Shown here: positions 25,652 to 34,025 of the stretch, one piece after another
Numbering within the stretch: position 1 is the stretch's first letter
Layout of the letters: every line of letters begins with the position of its first letter
NCBI RefSeq assembly: GCF_000519305.1
Contig: NZ_KI912610.1
Coordinates: forward strand, 466,862-530,861
From: Mesorhizobium ciceri WSM4083
Lineage (GTDB): Bacteria > Pseudomonadota > Alphaproteobacteria > Rhizobiales > Rhizobiaceae
DNA: 64,000 nucleotides
Direction: 5' to 3'
Program-made: the position numbers and the translations under genes
Notes under the pieces: model-generated
Told to the model about the DNA's origin: nothing
What the model saw: the letters and a program-made list of their open reading frames with translations, nothing else
Database searches by the model: none

Positions 25652-27562
25652 ATGGATACCGGCCTGACCACCATCCCGGAAGCCGCCATCGAGAAGCACC
25701 GCGCCACCGCGCAGAGCTTCATCACCCGCGTCGTCGTGCTGGAGGACCCGTCTAGCTCCTCCGGCACAGCGCTTGCCGGCACCAACCGCCGCTTCGTTTC
25801 GACCGTCTCGGTCGGTTCGGTGCGCCGCACGCGCGAGGTCGAGCTGGCCAAGACCGTCGGCGCCGTTCATCCCGACGACCAGCTGCTGACCATTCCGCAG
25901 CACACGCTCCTGTTTCGCGCCCGGCGCGGCACGGCGATCGCGCTGGCAATATCGGATGTCTTCGCCGAAGGCTCGGACCTCGAAAGCCTGCAGGCCAGGA
26001 ACACCCGCGCCCCGCTCGAAGGCGACGAGGCGTCCACCTTCAAGAAGCTTCTGTCGGCCTCGGCTTACATTTCGGCCTTCAGCCTCGCCTCCTATCTCTT
26101 CCAGCTGATCGACAGCGACGGCGAGGCGCCCAACGACAGTCCCGAACCGGACTTCCTGTTCGACACGCCGCAGGATGCGGTGAAGTCTATCCTCGCCGGC
26201 CTCGACAAGGCGATATCGGGATCGTCCGACGACGCCGATTTGATGACAAGGGCGCGTGCGTTCGCCCGCGTCACCATCGACGGGCTTCTGGCCCGCAAGG
26301 GCCGCTTCGACGGCATCGGCCCGTTCGAGAACACCCATATCCGTATCGATGCCGACGATTTCACCCTCGATGGTTTCGACGTCGCGCCGGGCAAGCGCTC
26401 AAAACCGCTGGTGATGACCTTCAAGAAGCCGGAAGAGGTCGTCGGCAACCACATCGCCAAATACCAGTCGGTCAAGCTCGCCAAGATGCTGATGGCCTAC
26501 GATTTCGAGCGCGAACTCAATCCGTTCGTCGAGCTCGGCGGCTTCCTGTTCACCTTCATCGGCGACGGCGCCCCCGGCACCGGCAAGACGACGCTGATCC
26601 AGATGATCGCCGGCCTCGTCAACGGCTACTGCCAGGTCGCCGGCTATCCCTTTGCCTACGAGAATTTCGGCGTCGACCAGATCTCGTCCTATCAGGGCAA
26701 ATCAGGCCAGAACTGCCGCCAGTTCATCAACAATGTGCTGAACCCGCGCGTCATCGGTTTCGGCACCATCGACGACATCGACCAGGTGGCGGCCAGACGC
26801 TCCGACGACCGCGCCTCCGCCGGCCAGCAGGAAATCACCGGCGTCTTGATGGATGCCTTCGCCGGTGCCGGCACCGTGGTGCGCGGCAACTGCTCGTTCG
26901 GCATGTTCTCCAACTATCCCGAAAATGTCGACGACGCGCTGCGCCAGCGCGCCGGCGCCCGCTGGCTGGTCGACGGGCCGCAGAGCCGCGACGACTACAT
27001 CGATATTTTTGTCCTGCTGGCGGGAAAAAACCACAAGATCCCGCTCGGCGACCACGATCTCTACGCCGCGCAGGAGATCCAGCGCGCCGTGACCGAGGCT
27101 TATGAGGAGCACGAGAAGCCGCAGGAAGATGGGCTGATGAAGGTCTACGAACGCTACATGAAGGAGAACGGCGCACCGAAATCGATGGCCGACATCGGCA
27201 CCTATCTGCACCTGATCAAGGATGCCGAGCCCCGCTTCACCGGCCGCGCCATCAAGAACGTCACCGACGCCATCAAGATGCGCGCCATGGACATCGAGCT
27301 TCCCGACGACTGGTTCGAGAAGCCGGAACTCTTCATGCACAAGGGCTACGACGAGAAGAAAGCGATGATCGAGGAACTGCGCGGGCCGTTCTCGATGGAC
27401 ATGGTCATGCAGGAGATCAACCGCTACGCCGACTCGGAGTTCCGCTATTCCGACAAATCCGACGACTCCGCCGTACAAAAGCTGCTGCGCGACGCCCGCC
27501 TGCGCGAACGGGCCGCGCGCGAGATGGAGGAGATGAAGAAGAAGGGGCTGTGGAATGCCTAG
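25652..27562 (+). CDS. AAA ATPase of the cassette
   Basis: A 636-residue protein. About 300 N-terminal residues of unknown fold (including SLASYLFQLIDSD) precede one AAA module. Walker A is GAPGTGKTT with Lys312. The Walker B region is VIGFGTIDDIDQ, with Asp374, Asp375 and Asp377 and no DE pair. A second-region-of-homology stretch FSNYPENVDDALRQRAGAR supplies the sensor-1 Asn and candidate arginine fingers. This resembles classical AAA remodellers (katanin/ClpX-like logic) rather than MoxR. The C-terminal 100 residues end in a charged helix (RERAAREMEEMKKKG). It probably forms a hexameric remodelling motor whose client is a cassette protein (inference). Confidence 0.88.
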   Translation: MDTGLTTIPEAAIEKHRATAQSFITRVVVLEDPSSSSGTALAGTNRRFVSTVSVGSVRRTREVELAKTVGAVHPDDQLLTIPQHTLLFRARRGTAIALAISDVFAEGSDLESLQARNTRAPLEGDEASTFKKLLSASAYISAFSLASYLFQLIDSDGEAPNDSPEPDFLFDTPQDAVKSILAGLDKAISGSSDDADLMTRARAFARVTIDGLLARKGRFDGIGPFENTHIRIDADDFTLDGFDVAPGKRSKPLVMTFKKPEEVVGNHIAKYQSVKLAKMLMAYDFERELNPFVELGGFLFTFIGDGAPGTGKTTLIQMIAGLVNGYCQVAGYPFAYENFGVDQISSYQGKSGQNCRQFINNVLNPRVIGFGTIDDIDQVAARRSDDRASAGQQEITGVLMDAFAGAGTVVRGNCSFGMFSNYPENVDDALRQRAGARWLVDGPQSRDDYIDIFVLLAGKNHKIPLGDHDLYAAQEIQRAVTEAYEEHEKPQEDGLMKVYERYMKENGAPKSMADIGTYLHLIKDAEPRFTGRAIKNVTDAIKMRAMDIELPDDWFEKPELFMHKGYDEKKAMIEELRGPFSMDMVMQEINRYADSEFRYSDKSDDSAVQKLLRDARLRERAAREMEEMKKKGLWNA

Positions 27563-27571
27563 AGGTAGGCA

Positions 27572-28876
27572 ATGAGCCCCGCCAAGAAACCCGATCTCCT
27601 GCGCGACAACGAGCTGATCTATGGCCGGCTGCTGACGGTCGACGAGCCGCATCTGATCCAGCGCTACAACAAGGCGCTGGCCGCGTTCGGCTTGAAGCCG
27701 ACGAAACTGAAGACCTTCCAGATCGACCGCACCGGCTTCTCGCCCGAAGTGGCCGAGGAATGCGACGACTATGACTATCTCGATCCCAACGAGGTCAACC
27801 GCCGCTTCATCATCCTGACGCCGTCGCAGATCGACCTGCCGGTGGTGCACACCGCCTTCTCCAACACCTCGCAGCTGATGTTCGAGTTCATGTCCAAGAA
27901 CCAGCGCGCCATCGATGCGCTGACGATCAAGGACGTCATCTACGGCGAGATCGAGGATTCCGTTCCCAAGGTCAACGACATCGAGGATTTGCTGTCGATC
28001 AGCCAGGTCGAGTTCAAGGTGCTGTCGGCCGAGGATGTGCTGGGCAAGGCCGCCGAGCTCGGCAAGCTCGTCGACCGGCTGAAGCAGGAGCCCGACGCCT
28101 GGCGCGACAGCGCCATGCTGAACCGCATGGTCGAGCTCGCCAAGATCTGCGGCGACATCCGCGAGAACGCGCTGGTGCCCGACCAGGTGATCTTCCGCCA
28201 CAACGCCTACTGGACCAGCCATTTCGGCGGGCTCTACGTGTTCGTCGACCCGGATGTGACGACGGTGATCAGCGATCCGGCCGCCCCCGGTTTCCGCCGC
28301 TCGCGGCCGTGGCAGGTCAGCTATCTCTCGATCAACGACGCCGACAAGGTGTACAAGTTCCTCGCCACCACCGGCCGCATCGAGTTGCCGCGCGCCTCCT
28401 GGGTCGAGGCCTCGGGCTATCTCGAGCACCGCGCCGAGATGGTGGTGCGCGCGCTGATCCGCGACGCCGAGCCGAACCGCAACTTGACCAATGTCGACAA
28501 GGTCTGGCTGCAGACCTGGATCCAGAGCCATGCCGACCTGATCACCAGGGACGGCAATTTCCCTTTCCTCAACGCCGCCAAGCGCGAGATCGCCCAGCTC
28601 GGCCACCTCAAGATCGAGGATGTCTTCCCGCAGCAGCGTTTCCTGGTGATCCGCGCCAAGCCAGACCACCCCGACGCCTGGCTGACCAACCGGCTGATCT
28701 CGGATTTCGTGCCGTCGGACTTCGTTTCGCGCTACATCTTCAACAAGGACGGCTTCTACAAGGACTATGGCGGCTTCAGCGACGCGTGGCGATCGCATGT
28801 TGTGGACGTTCTCAAAACCACATATTTGAAGGACAAGGTGGCGTTTCGCACACGCCTCTACGGCCTGACTGACTAA
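27572..28876 (+). CDS. Unknown protein, fourth gene of the cassette
   Basis: A 434-residue soluble protein nine bases after the ATPase stop, with GAGG before the ATG. Mixed alpha/beta composition with many aromatics (NAYWTSHFGGLYVFVDPD, YIFNKDGFYKDYGGFSDAW). No signal peptide, membrane helix or known catalytic motif. I recall a family named DUF6638 for proteins of this size next to AAA ATPases, but this is memory and not verified. The stop codon lies inside the first of four inverted repeats that separate it from the DUF2333 gene. Confidence 0.8.
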   Translation: MSPAKKPDLLRDNELIYGRLLTVDEPHLIQRYNKALAAFGLKPTKLKTFQIDRTGFSPEVAEECDDYDYLDPNEVNRRFIILTPSQIDLPVVHTAFSNTSQLMFEFMSKNQRAIDALTIKDVIYGEIEDSVPKVNDIEDLLSISQVEFKVLSAEDVLGKAAELGKLVDRLKQEPDAWRDSAMLNRMVELAKICGDIRENALVPDQVIFRHNAYWTSHFGGLYVFVDPDVTTVISDPAAPGFRRSRPWQVSYLSINDADKVYKFLATTGRIELPRASWVEASGYLEHRAEMVVRALIRDAEPNRNLTNVDKVWLQTWIQSHADLITRDGNFPFLNAAKREIAQLGHLKIEDVFPQQRFLVIRAKPDHPDAWLTNRLISDFVPSDFVSRYIFNKDGFYKDYGGFSDAWRSHVVDVLKTTYLKDKVAFRTRLYGLTD

Positions 28877-29062
28877 TGCATGTCGCCCAAAAGTGACCTC
28901 GGTTTTGGGAAAACGATATGCATAAACCAAAGACCTAAAGCGCGTCGCATGAATCCGTTTCGACGCGACGCGCTTTAGAACGAAATGAACCGTCATTTCG
29001 TTCTAACTTGTTGTTTTGGCGCATGATGTTATCCAAAAGTCTGCAACTTTTTGGCATCATGC
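28876..29062. repeat. Cluster of four inverted repeats
   Basis: Four palindromes stand side by side: (A) 28876-28923, ATGCAT ends and CCCAAAA/TTTTGGG arms; (B) 28935-28978, perfect 14-bp arms CTAAAGCGCGTCGC/GCGACGCGCTTTAG; (C) 28976-29005, perfect 13-bp arms around ACCG; (D) 29021-29062, GCATGATG/CATCATGC ends with CCAAAAG/CTTTTTGG inside. Elements A and D share the layout GCATG...CCAAAAGT...GC. Composite elements of this wording are widespread between Mesorhizobium genes (from memory). The cluster fills the 206-base gap. Confidence 0.8.
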
Positions 29063-29082
29063 TTTGAGGGGGTGATACAGCC

Positions 29083-30207
29083 ATGCTCGATCCGATCGTG
29101 AACTTCTTCACCCGCATTTTCCAGTGGATTGGCCGCGGCATCGGCCTGTTGATCGGCGTCATCCTGTGGCCGTTCCTGTGGGCCGGGCGCTGGTACACGC
29201 AGCGCGGCTGGATCCTCAAGGCGGCGGTCGGCCTTGCTCTGCTGGTGCTGATCGGCCTCTACGCCAATTTCTTCTATGCCACCCAATGGTGGAACAATTT
29301 CAACCCGAACTATCCCGACACCTACACGTTCGAGAAGCGCAATGTCTCCGCCGGCGAACAGGTCTCCGCCGGCGCCGGCACCGACACCGCCAAGACCTGC
29401 GGCAACTCCGGCATTGCCCAGATCGCCGCCGATCTGACCGACTTCAACGTCAACCAGAATGCCTGGATCTCGTCGATGATCCTCTACAAGCTTGGCCTGT
29501 TCGGCATCGACTGGGACCATACGCCGTGGATGGACAACAAGGCTTCGTTCCAGCGCGGCATCAACCAGGCGGTGCGGCGCACCGCGACGGAACTCGCCGA
29601 CAATCTTGGTCGTGTGCGCACCACCTCGCAGATCGACAGCGATTTGCAGAATGCCCGCGGCAACCTGCAGTTCGACGAGGAGACCTGGTATTTCGGCCTG
29701 AATCCGTTCGGCCCCAAGACGCCGACGCCAAGCTACTATCGCGACGCCGTGCGCATGCTGCGTTCCTTCAACGCTCGCCTTGCCACCTGCCAGGCGACAT
29801 TCGACGCCCGCGCCGACAATCTGAAGCAATATATCGACCGTATCTCATCCGACATCGGCTCGACCTCGGCTATCCTCAAGGAACGCGCCGAGAACCACAA
29901 CAATGGCTGGTTCGACTTCCGCGCCGACGACCGCTACTGGTTCGCCTATGGCCAGCTCTATGGCTATTACGGCCTGATGAAGGGCGCCGAGGCCGACTTC
30001 GAGGACGTCATCAAGGAAAAGCATCTGCAGAACCTGTGGGACACGATGGACTCGCAGTTCGTTTCGGCGCTGAAGATCCAGCCTTTCATCATCGCCAATG
30101 GCCGCGAGGATGGCTGGCTGTTGCCGACGCATCTGACGACGATGGGCTTCTATGTGCTCAGGGTGCGCTCCAACATGGTCGAAATCAGCAACGTTCTGAC
30201 GCAGTAG
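29083..30207 (+). CDS. DUF2333 membrane protein, fifth gene of the cassette
   Basis: A 374-residue protein with an amphipathic N-terminus (FFTRIFQWIGRGIGLLIGVILWPFLW) and a clear membrane helix (about 45-63, AAVGLALLVLIGLYANFFY). A large, probably periplasmic, helical domain follows with two cysteines (TCGNSG and ATCQATF). The wording WFDFRADDRYWFAYGQLYGYYG is typical of DUF2333, a family of unknown function. GAGGGGGTG precedes the ATG. Same strand as the ATPase cassette but 206 bases away, behind the repeat cluster; membership is inferred from position. It would supply the membrane anchor of the system. Confidence 0.82.
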   Translation: MLDPIVNFFTRIFQWIGRGIGLLIGVILWPFLWAGRWYTQRGWILKAAVGLALLVLIGLYANFFYATQWWNNFNPNYPDTYTFEKRNVSAGEQVSAGAGTDTAKTCGNSGIAQIAADLTDFNVNQNAWISSMILYKLGLFGIDWDHTPWMDNKASFQRGINQAVRRTATELADNLGRVRTTSQIDSDLQNARGNLQFDEETWYFGLNPFGPKTPTPSYYRDAVRMLRSFNARLATCQATFDARADNLKQYIDRISSDIGSTSAILKERAENHNNGWFDFRADDRYWFAYGQLYGYYGLMKGAEADFEDVIKEKHLQNLWDTMDSQFVSALKIQPFIIANGREDGWLLPTHLTTMGFYVLRVRSNMVEISNVLTQ

Positions 30208-30399
30208 CGCTGTTCCATTAGGGACCAGGCGATGGCGAATTTGCGCCGTCGCCTCTGTCGCATTCCGTGCATTGTGCGGCTGTTTTGAGACGGCGGAACG
30301 GCGCGTCCTCTGGCTTCTATACGGCGCGGCAACGGAGCCAGGAAGAACCGACGACAGGTCGGCCGGTCCGCAGAGGAATTTTCTCTAGAGGAAACATAG

Positions 30400-30439
30400 T
30401 TGCATACAAGTTGACGCCGCGGCAGCGACAGGGTTAGAA
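30400..30439 (+). promoter_or_regulatory. Possible fhs promoter and GntR-like operator
   Basis: TTGCATACAA (30400-30409) differs by one base from TTGTATACAA, an operator type of FCD-subfamily GntR regulators. It directly precedes TTGACG (30411-30416), a 17-base spacer and TTAGAA (30434-30439). The -10 is weak. The rest of the 313-base gap 30208-30520 shows no gene. Confidence 0.3.
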
Positions 30440-30520
30440 CATGCCCGCGCCCGGTTCCAACCTGCTTGCCAATAAGATCAAACCCGTCCCCTCCACCGTC
30501 CAATCCAGAGGAAAGCCGTC

Positions 30521-32200
30521 ATGGCCGAAGTGAAGTCCGACATCGAGATCGCGCGCGGCGCCAAGAAAAAGCAGATCCAGGAGATCGGCCAGAAGATCGG
30601 CATCCCGACCGAACACCTGCTGCCCTACGGCCACGACAAGGCCAAGATCTCTGCCGAATTCATCAAGTCGGTGAAGGGCAACAAGGACGGCAAGCTGATC
30701 CTCGTAACCGCCATCAACCCGACGCCGGCCGGTGAAGGCAAGACCACGACCACGGTCGGCCTTGGCGACGGCCTGAACCGCATCGGCAAGAAGGCGATCG
30801 TCTGCATCCGCGAGGCTTCGCTCGGCCCGAACTTCGGCGTCAAGGGCGGTGCCGCCGGCGGCGGCTATGCGCAGGTCGTGCCGATGGAGGACATGAACCT
30901 CCACTTCACCGGCGACTTCCACGCCATCACCACGGCGCACAACCTGCTTTCGGCGCTGATCGACAACCACATCTACTGGGGCAATGAGCTCGGCATCGAC
31001 ACCCGCCGCGTCGTCTGGCGCCGCGTCATGGACATGAACGACCGGGCGCTGCGCGAGATCATCTGCTCGCTCGGCGGCGTCGCCAACGGCTTCCCGCGCG
31101 AGGGCGGTTTCGACATCACCGTCGCCTCGGAGGTCATGGCCATCCTGTGCCTGTCGACCGACCTGAAGGATCTGGAAAAGCGCCTCGGCGACATCATCGT
31201 CGCCTACCGCCGCGACAAGTCGCCGGTCTATGCCCGCGACCTCAAGGCCGACGGCGCCATGGCCGTGTTGCTCAAGGACGCCATGCAGCCGAACCTGGTG
31301 CAGACGCTGGAGAACAACCCGGCCTTCGTGCATGGCGGCCCGTTCGCCAACATCGCGCATGGCTGCAACTCGGTCGTCGCCACCACGACGGCGCTCAAGC
31401 TTGCTGACTACGTCGTTACCGAAGCCGGCTTCGGCGCCGACCTCGGTGCTGAAAAGTTCTTCGACATCAAGTGCCGCAAGGCGGGCCTGAAGCCTGCGGC
31501 GGCGGTCATCGTCGCCACCGTGCGTGCCATGAAGATGAATGGCGGCGTCAAGAAGGAAGATCTCGGCAAGGAAAACGTCGAGGCGGTGAAGAAGGGCTGC
31601 GCCAACCTCGGCCGTCACATCGAGAACATCAGGCAGTTCGGCGTGCCGGCGGTGGTGGCCATCAACCACTTCTATTCCGACACCGACGCTGAGATCCAGG
31701 CGATGAAGGACTATGTCGCCTCGATGGGCGAAGAAGCGATCCTGTGCAAGCACTGGGCTCACGGCTCGGCCGGCATCGAGGATCTCGCCAACAAGGTGGT
31801 GGCACTGGCCGAATCCGGCGCCTCGCAGTTCGCGCCGCTCTATCCCGATGCCATGCCGCTGTTCGAGAAGATCAACACCATCGTCCAGCGCATCTATCGC
31901 GGCTCGGAAGCGATCGCCGACAAGTCGGTGCGCGACCAGCTCAAGGCCTGGGAAGACGCCGGCTACGGCCACCTGCCGGTCTGCATGGCCAAGACCCAGT
32001 ATTCCTTCTCGACCGACCCGAACCTGCGCGGCGCGCCGACCGGCCACACCGTGCCGGTGCGCGAGGTCAGGCTTTCGGCCGGTGCCGGCTTCGTCGTCAT
32101 CATCTGCGGCGAGGTCATGACCATGCCCGGCCTGCCGAGGGCGCCGTCCTCGGAAAAGATCTTCCTCAACGAGGCGGGCCATATCGAAGGCCTGTTCTAA
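30521..32200 (+). CDS. fhs: Formate-tetrahydrofolate ligase
   Basis: A 559-residue enzyme that uses ATP to make 10-formyl-tetrahydrofolate from formate, supplying one-carbon units. It shows the ATP-binding loop NPTPAGEGKTTT (67-78), the REASLGPNFGVKGGAAGGGYAQ block (family signature), and VATVRAMKMNGG. The length matches the family. GAGGAAA precedes the ATG. No folD or other one-carbon gene is adjacent. A strong bidirectional terminator follows at 32221. Confidence 0.96.
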   Translation: MAEVKSDIEIARGAKKKQIQEIGQKIGIPTEHLLPYGHDKAKISAEFIKSVKGNKDGKLILVTAINPTPAGEGKTTTTVGLGDGLNRIGKKAIVCIREASLGPNFGVKGGAAGGGYAQVVPMEDMNLHFTGDFHAITTAHNLLSALIDNHIYWGNELGIDTRRVVWRRVMDMNDRALREIICSLGGVANGFPREGGFDITVASEVMAILCLSTDLKDLEKRLGDIIVAYRRDKSPVYARDLKADGAMAVLLKDAMQPNLVQTLENNPAFVHGGPFANIAHGCNSVVATTTALKLADYVVTEAGFGADLGAEKFFDIKCRKAGLKPAAAVIVATVRAMKMNGGVKKEDLGKENVEAVKKGCANLGRHIENIRQFGVPAVVAINHFYSDTDAEIQAMKDYVASMGEEAILCKHWAHGSAGIEDLANKVVALAESGASQFAPLYPDAMPLFEKINTIVQRIYRGSEAIADKSVRDQLKAWEDAGYGHLPVCMAKTQYSFSTDPNLRGAPTGHTVPVREVRLSAGAGFVVIICGEVMTMPGLPRAPSSEKIFLNEAGHIEGLF

Positions 32201-32220
32201 AGTCCTTCAATTCAAAACAG

Positions 32221-32250
32221 AAAGGGCGCCGCAGCGATGCGGCGCCCTTT
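32221..32250. terminator. Bidirectional terminator between fhs and the isochorismatase-like gene
   Basis: A perfect 13-bp stem (AAAGGGCGCCGCA with TGCGGCGCCCTTT) around GCGA. The terminal AAA/TTT lets it work for both converging genes. Confidence 0.85.
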
Positions 32251-32259
32251 CGGATAGCC

Positions 32260-32904
32260 CTAAGCAGCGCTGCGCGACAGCGCCCGCTGGTTGGAGCCGA
32301 AGATCGTGTCGCGCTCCGGCAGCGCGCCGGTCTGCAGGCACTCGACCCATTCCGCGGTCTTGAGCACGGCGGCAAAGCGCGACTGCAGGATGATCGTGAC
32401 CACGCGGTGGATCTCCTCGGCCGAGGCGTAGCCGGCGCTGTTGGCGTAAGGCACCGAGCCCGTCGCATCCGACAGGAACTCGACGGCAAAGCCCATATGC
32501 ACGGCGTGGATGATGGTCGACAGGTCGCAATTGTGCGTCATGTAGCCGACCACCGTGATCGTATCGATGGCGTTGGCGCGCAGCCAGTCTTCCAGATCAG
32601 TGCCGGTGAAGGCGGAGGGCAGGTTCTTTTCGACATAATGGTCGCGCTCACGCCTGGCGATCTCGGGATGCAGTTCGCCGCCATGGCTTCCCCTGGCGAA
32701 GATCGGTGAGGTCTCGGGCGCCATCTGCTTGACGACCACCACCTTGATGCCGGCCGCTGCCGCCGCGTCCATGGCGCGTGCCACATGGACGACGCTGTCG
32801 CGGAATGGCGGATGCTGGATGGCCAGATTGCCGCCGTCATAATCGTTCTGCACATCGACGACGATCAGCGCCCGGCGTGGCGTGGTGTTGGCTGGGTCAG
32901 ACAT
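32260..32904 (-). CDS. Isochorismatase-like cysteine hydrolase
   Basis: A 214-residue cysteine hydrolase of the isochorismatase superfamily. The catalytic triad is visible as Asp17 (VVDVQNDY), Lys93 (VEKNLPSAF) and Cys126 (GYMTHNCDLST). Relatives hydrolyse amides such as nicotinamide, ureidoglycolate-like compounds or biuret; the THNC wording does not identify a substrate. The ATG at 32904 has AAGGAAA upstream. The divergent AraC/GlxA-type gene 127 bases away is the probable regulator. Confidence 0.88.
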   Translation of the reverse strand: MSDPANTTPRRALIVVDVQNDYDGGNLAIQHPPFRDSVVHVARAMDAAAAAGIKVVVVKQMAPETSPIFARGSHGGELHPEIARRERDHYVEKNLPSAFTGTDLEDWLRANAIDTITVVGYMTHNCDLSTIIHAVHMGFAVEFLSDATGSVPYANSAGYASAEEIHRVVTIILQSRFAAVLKTAEWVECLQTGALPERDTIFGSNQRALSRSAA

Positions 32905-32977
32905 GGTGTTTTCCTTTCCGGCTTGAATGCGATGGGTGGAAAATAGGCGGGTTGCCGAGCTGCCGAAAGTGGCCCAA

Positions 32978-33006
32978 TTGACATCATCCGAAAGAATCGG
33001 GACAAT
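32978..33006 (+). promoter_or_regulatory. Promoter of the AraC/GlxA gene
   Basis: TTGACA (32978-32983), a 17-base spacer and GACAAT (33001-33006), 25 bases before the start codon. The -35 is consensus. Confidence 0.55.
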
Positions 33007-33031
33007 CTGCATTCAACCGCCGGAAGCACCC

Positions 33032-34021
33032 ATGACCGACCCGATCATTGCCGTCCTCGCCTTCGACGGCATCAGCCCGTTCCATCTTTCCGTGCCGTGC
33101 CTGGTCTTCGGCGAGGACAGGACAGCACTTGGCCTGCCGCGCTTCGACTTCCGTATCTGCGCGGTTAAGCCTGGCCCGATCCACACCGAGGCCGGACTGA
33201 CAATTGCCGCGCCGCATGGGCTCGAAGGGCTCGACGGCGCCGATATCGTCATCATTCCAAGCTGGCATCATCTCGGCGAGCCGGCATCGCCGCCGCTGAT
33301 GGAGGCGTTGCGCCGGGCGCACCAACGCCGCGCCTTGATCGTCGGCCTGTGCCTGGGAACCTTTGCCATCGCCGCGGCCGGGCTGCTTTCCGGCCGACGT
33401 GCCGCGACGCACTGGGCCTATTGCGAACAATTGCAAACACTCCATCCTGACATCGCTGTCGATGCCGCGGTGCTCTATGTCGACAATGGCGATGTCGTCA
33501 CCTCGGCCGGCGTCGCCGCCGGCCTCGACTGCTGTCTCCACATCGTGCGCGCCCGCTACGGCGCGGAAGCGGCACTGCGGCTCGCCCGCCAGATCGTGCT
33601 TTCTCCGCATCGGCAAGGCGGGCAGGCACAATTCATCGAGCATTCCGTGGCAAGAGGCGCCGATGCCGACCGCTTCACCCAGGCCCTGGACTCGGTTCGC
33701 GCTACGCTTGGCGAGACGCATAGCCTCGACAGCGTCGCCGAGGCCGCCGGCCTGACCCGCCGCACCTTTACCCGGCGCTTTCAGAAATCGATTGGCGCCA
33801 GCTTTGGCGATTGGCTGACCAGCCAGCGGGTCGAACTGGCGCAGCGTCTGCTGGAAGCGACGGAGAAATCCATGGACATGGTGGCCTTCGAAGCCGGCTT
33901 CGGCAGCGCCACCTCGCTGCGCCAGCATTTTTCGGCAAGGCTCAGGACATCGCCGGCGCAATACCGGCGCGAGTTCTCCAGGCGGGCCGATCGGGACGAA
34001 CGCGTGGTGCTGTCGTCCTGA
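33032..34021 (+). CDS. GlxA-type transcriptional regulator (DJ-1/PfpI + AraC)
   Basis: A 329-residue regulator. An N-terminal class I amidotransferase-like domain (residues 1-165; AVLAFDGISPFHLSVP, the nucleophile-elbow region LIVGLCLGTFAIAAAG with a Cys) precedes a C-terminal AraC domain (about 215-315) with two helix-turn-helix units (LDSVAEAAGLTRRTFTRRF and DMVAFEAGFGSATSLRQHF). GlxA-type proteins activate small-molecule catabolism genes. Here the divergent isochorismatase-like hydrolase is the obvious target. The ATG at 33032 fits the consensus promoter at 32978. Confidence 0.9.
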   Translation: MTDPIIAVLAFDGISPFHLSVPCLVFGEDRTALGLPRFDFRICAVKPGPIHTEAGLTIAAPHGLEGLDGADIVIIPSWHHLGEPASPPLMEALRRAHQRRALIVGLCLGTFAIAAAGLLSGRRAATHWAYCEQLQTLHPDIAVDAAVLYVDNGDVVTSAGVAAGLDCCLHIVRARYGAEAALRLARQIVLSPHRQGGQAQFIEHSVARGADADRFTQALDSVRATLGETHSLDSVAEAAGLTRRTFTRRFQKSIGASFGDWLTSQRVELAQRLLEATEKSMDMVAFEAGFGSATSLRQHFSARLRTSPAQYRREFSRRADRDERVVLSS

Positions 34022-34025
34022 TCGT

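Noticed and set aside
26702..28996. Minus-strand frame of 764 residues across the cassette
   Set aside because: It is the antisense of the AAA ATPase and its neighbour, without family motifs or a plausible start.
23362..30207. Phage-defence island
   Set aside because: No nuclease, toxin, integrase or transposase is present; base composition looks like the surrounding genes.
30434..32182. Minus-strand frame of 582 residues over fhs
   Set aside because: Antisense shadow of a very well-conserved gene.
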